Made by a program: the position numbers and the translations under genes
Shown: positions 61,895 to 64,000 of the stretch, piece after piece
Numbering within the stretch: the stretch's first letter is position 1
Layout: every line of letters starts with the position of its first letter
The notes under the pieces: model-generated
Databases searched by the model: none
What the model saw: the letters and a program-made list of their open reading frames with translations, nothing else
What the model was told of the DNA's origin: nothing
Assembly (NCBI RefSeq): GCF_001882345.1
Contig: NZ_MINL01000001.1
Span: forward strand, 437,944-501,943
DNA: 64,000 nt
Reading direction: 5' to 3'
Source: Halomonas sp. QHL1
GTDB taxonomy: Bacteria; Pseudomonadota; Gammaproteobacteria; Pseudomonadales; Halomonadaceae

Positions 61895-62551
61895 GTGTCT
61901 AAGAGTGAGCAAATAAAGCCTCAGCGCTTAAAGCGTGACCCTTATCCTCTTTTGCTCTTCTTCGGCTTCGTGATCATCTGGGGATGGTTAGCGCTTGACC
62001 CCTATTACCGTTCTGATTGGTTACTTGAGAATATTTTGGTTTTTATGGCAGTGCCTGTGTTGGGATGGATCTGGTATTGGAGAAATATCTCACGTCTAGC
62101 CTGGAGTTGTATTTTTCTCTTCTTGGTATTCCATGAAATCGGTTCACATTACACTTATTCCGAGGTGCCATATGATATTTGGTGGCAAAAACTGTTTGGT
62201 TTCTCTTTAGATCATAGCCTTGGCTTCGAGCGTAATCAGTATGATCGATGGGTGCATTTCCTCTATGGTTTATTAATATTGCCACTTGTGGCGGAGCTGA
62301 TGGAAAGGCTTTTTCCCATAGATTCCTGCCTGCGATGTCTTATTCCGGTGATGATTATTATGTCTCATTCATCGCTCTATGAACTTGTTGAATGGCTTTC
62401 AGTAGAAGTATTTGGCGGCGAGTTAGGCCAAGCCTATCTGGGTGCGCAGGGAGATATCTGGGATGCTCAAAAAGATATGGCACTGGCACTTATGGGAGCA
62501 CTAATAGCGTGTGTGATTTATTATATGAAACGGCAATTTGAAAAGCCCTAA
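61895..62551 (+). CDS. DUF2238 (YjdF-like) inner-membrane protein
   Basis: 218 residues from a GTG with GGGAGAGGA upstream. About six membrane helices. Family features: FLVFHEIGSHYTYSEVPYD, ERNQYDRWVHFLYGLLILP, and the ELVEWLSVEVFGGELGQAYL with QGDIWDAQKDMALALMGAL. Conserved His, Asp and Glu line the helices; function unknown. Sixteen bases after the ATPase gene, probably same transcript. Confidence 0.85.
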   Translation: MSKSEQIKPQRLKRDPYPLLLFFGFVIIWGWLALDPYYRSDWLLENILVFMAVPVLGWIWYWRNISRLAWSCIFLFLVFHEIGSHYTYSEVPYDIWWQKLFGFSLDHSLGFERNQYDRWVHFLYGLLILPLVAELMERLFPIDSCLRCLIPVMIIMSHSSLYELVEWLSVEVFGGELGQAYLGAQGDIWDAQKDMALALMGALIACVIYYMKRQFEKP

Positions 62552-62617
62552 TTAATTCAACAATCACCCCTTAACTTAAGTAATCGAAAAGTATCGGTCA
62601 GAGGGCGAACCCTATTT

Positions 62618-62962
62618 TTATATAATACTGCATCCTTTGCAGCGTGTGGCATAGGGCAGTGCTTTCAGGCGCTCTGGCGCAATTAAACTTCCGCATTCCT
62701 CGCAGTAATCACCCAGTTGCGCCTCAATACGCGCTAAGGCGAGTTCTACCTGGGTGAGCTCTGACGTAGCTTCATCTTCAAGTTGCTCAACCACTTCGTC
62801 ATTCTGAGCTTGCGTTGCCTGCTCTTCAAGGTCTTTCTCCAGGGCGCCACTGATTCGATGCTGATGATCGTTGTAGCGCTGAAGCCGCTCTTGAAGTTCT
62901 GTCCTCAGGCCTTCTAGCAGGGCCTTTCTATTTTGCGTACTGTCTTGTGTACTATCTTGCAT
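62618..62962 (-). CDS. DksA/TraR-type zinc-finger protein
   Basis: 114 residues: a helical coiled part (LRTELQERLQRYNDHQHRIS, acidic stretch after) and a C-terminal C4 zinc finger (YCEECGSLIAPERL and RCKGC). Shorter than DksA (151) and lacks the DxxDxA tip in standard form; such proteins may bind RNA polymerase's secondary channel. Regulatory effect unknown. Convergent with the DUF2238 gene. Confidence 0.85.
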   Translation of the reverse strand: MQDSTQDSTQNRKALLEGLRTELQERLQRYNDHQHRISGALEKDLEEQATQAQNDEVVEQLEDEATSELTQVELALARIEAQLGDYCEECGSLIAPERLKALPYATRCKGCSII

Positions 62963-63051
62963 AGCTATATAGCCTCCAGCGATGTGAGTTAGTCATTAAT
63001 TTATAATAGATCATTTTCGAAGCACGTCTCTTGATACTGCTCACACTTGGC

Positions 63052-64000
63052 TCACTCTTGATGTACATAGCTACCTGGGGCGTCCGCGAGAGAGGGATAG
63101 CTCTTAGATCCGACGTTGGGCGACTGAGCAAATGGCCCTGAGCGTTCAGCTAGCCATGATTGCCATGCAGGCCACCATGAACCAGGTTGGCGGGGCGTGC
63201 GTTCCAGCCAGGTATCTGGGTCAATATAGGTATCGCCCTGGATGGCGGTGGCCATACGGTAATGCCGATGAGAATACTCTGGGGGACTGATGATACCCGC
63301 GTTATGGCCACCATTGGTTAGTAGAAAAGTGATTTCTGGTGCGTCCGAAAGTAGGTTCAGACGGTAAGTAGATCGCCATGGTGCGACATGATCCCACTCG
63401 GTGCCAACGCAGAAAATCGGCACTTGAATATTGCTGACCGTCACCGGCCGGTGATCCACCCGTAAACGGCCCTCAGCCAGATCATTGTTCAGAAAGAGAT
63501 TGCGCAGGTATTCCGAATGCATTCGGTAGGGCATGCGTGTCGCATCGCTGTTCCAAGCTATTAGATCGTTAATAGGTTGTCGAGTGCCAAGTAGGTACTC
63601 ATTGACAAGTCTCGACCAAATTAAATCGTTGGAACGCAATAATTGGAACACCCCCGACATTTGCTTGGTATCAAGAATACCCTGAGCCCACATCAAATCC
63701 TCAAGGAAAGTGAGCTGCTTCTCATCGATAAACATCATCAGCTCACCGGCCTCCCGAAAATCGGTCTGGGCGGCAAGTAGTGTTAACGAAGCCAAACGAT
63801 CATCACCATCACGCGCCATGGCCGAGGCGGTGATAGCCAACAGGGTCCCTCCCAGGCAATAGCCTACGGCATGAATCTTCTGATGAGGCACGATGTCTCC
63901 AATAACATCGAGACTCTCTAGAATACCCTGCCGTCGATAGTCATCCATTCCAAGGTCACGATCTTCTACCGTAGGGTTACGCCAGGAGATCATGAAAACG
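63052..64000 (-). CDS. phaC: Poly(3-hydroxyalkanoate) synthase-like protein, partial (N-terminus beyond window)
   Basis: C-terminal 315 or so residues; the frame is open to the window edge, reading VFMISWRNPTVEDRDLGMDD. PhaC catalytic triad: cysteine in the lipase-like box AVGYCLGGTLLAITAS, aspartate in CVGTEWDHVAPWRST and histidine in LTNGGHNAGIISPP. Also the conserved PYRMHSEYLRNLFLNNDLAEG. Polymerises hydroxyacyl-CoA to PHA granules. Position beside Hsp20, ADH and acetyltransferase genes is typical of a second, stress-cluster PhaC rather than the main phaCAB operon. Length class cannot be read. Confidence 0.85.
   Translation of the reverse strand, partial: VFMISWRNPTVEDRDLGMDDYRRQGILESLDVIGDIVPHQKIHAVGYCLGGTLLAITASAMARDGDDRLASLTLLAAQTDFREAGELMMFIDEKQLTFLEDLMWAQGILDTKQMSGVFQLLRSNDLIWSRLVNEYLLGTRQPINDLIAWNSDATRMPYRMHSEYLRNLFLNNDLAEGRLRVDHRPVTVSNIQVPIFCVGTEWDHVAPWRSTYRLNLLSDAPEITFLLTNGGHNAGIISPPEYSHRHYRMATAIQGDTYIDPDTWLERTPRQPGSWWPAWQSWLAERSGPFAQSPNVGSKSYPSLADAPGSYVHQE

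Overview
The window looks like a chromosome segment of a moderately halophilic gammaproteobacterium of the Halomonas/Vreelandella group. This is judged from acidic, moderately GC-rich coding sequence, a choline-to-glycine-betaine pathway, Anr-type regulatory boxes and the overall gene set. No 16S rRNA gene is present to confirm it. Layout: 1-22.9 kb is ordinary core chromosome. It holds the front part of topB (cut by the window edge), an ABC1-family kinase, a SEC-C/TPR protein, an AmpG-like permease, a SlyD-like FKBP isomerase, a 40-residue CcoM-like membrane peptide behind two Anr/FNR boxes, two c-di-GMP signalling modules (a molybdopterin-fold protein with a diguanylate cyclase; a cupredoxin, a Cache-GGDEF-EAL protein, a DUF3034 protein and a secreted globin), an SLT transglycosylase, proS, a lipoprotein, an amidase, endonuclease IV, a GDPD phosphodiesterase, a quinone oxidoreductase and an SLC13-type transporter. 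|| 23-33.5 kb is a complete glycerol regulon: glpR and glpK on the plus strand, and the convergent operon glpSTPQUVD encoding the ATP-driven glycerol importer plus glycerol-3-phosphate dehydrogenase. Palindromes built around TCG-N4-CGA lie at the operon promoter, with related elements before glpR and glpK. 33.6-41.3 kb holds fadE, the choline operon betIBA with a BetI-like operator, and an orphan choline-binding protein. Next come tRNA-Met(CAT) and the 4.5S SRP RNA gene ffs. || Directly downstream of ffs lies what I read as the relic of a Tn7-like transposon: the first ~49 codons of a TnsA-type endonuclease gene, flanked by short motifs about 22 bp apart. ffs is an attachment site of some Tn7-like (including CRISPR-associated) elements. 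From there to the end the DNA has an accessory character. It contains a rhodanese/DsrE/DUF2892 sulfur module under an Anr box, an Lrp regulator with a LysE exporter, a persulfide-handling operon (persulfide dioxygenase, DUF442, SulP, flavoprotein disulfide reductase), several decayed genes (peroxiredoxin, flavoprotein reductase, protein acetyltransferase), an ethylbenzene-dehydrogenase-gamma-like haem protein with a DUF2231 membrane partner, and a VIT/CCC1 transporter. It ends with an AT-rich stress cluster: BON protein, four-helix protein, Hsp20, alcohol dehydrogenase, P-type Ca2+-ATPase type pump, DUF2238 protein, DksA-like zinc finger and a PHA-synthase-like protein cut by the window end. 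|| Another recurrent signal is that three unrelated genes (SEC-C protein, proS, SLC13 transporter) each carry 4-5 tandem 15-bp units at or just before their 5' end, and the FKBP leader carries three 13-14-bp units. Coordinates and motifs were read by eye. Family names rest on recalled family features, not on database searches.
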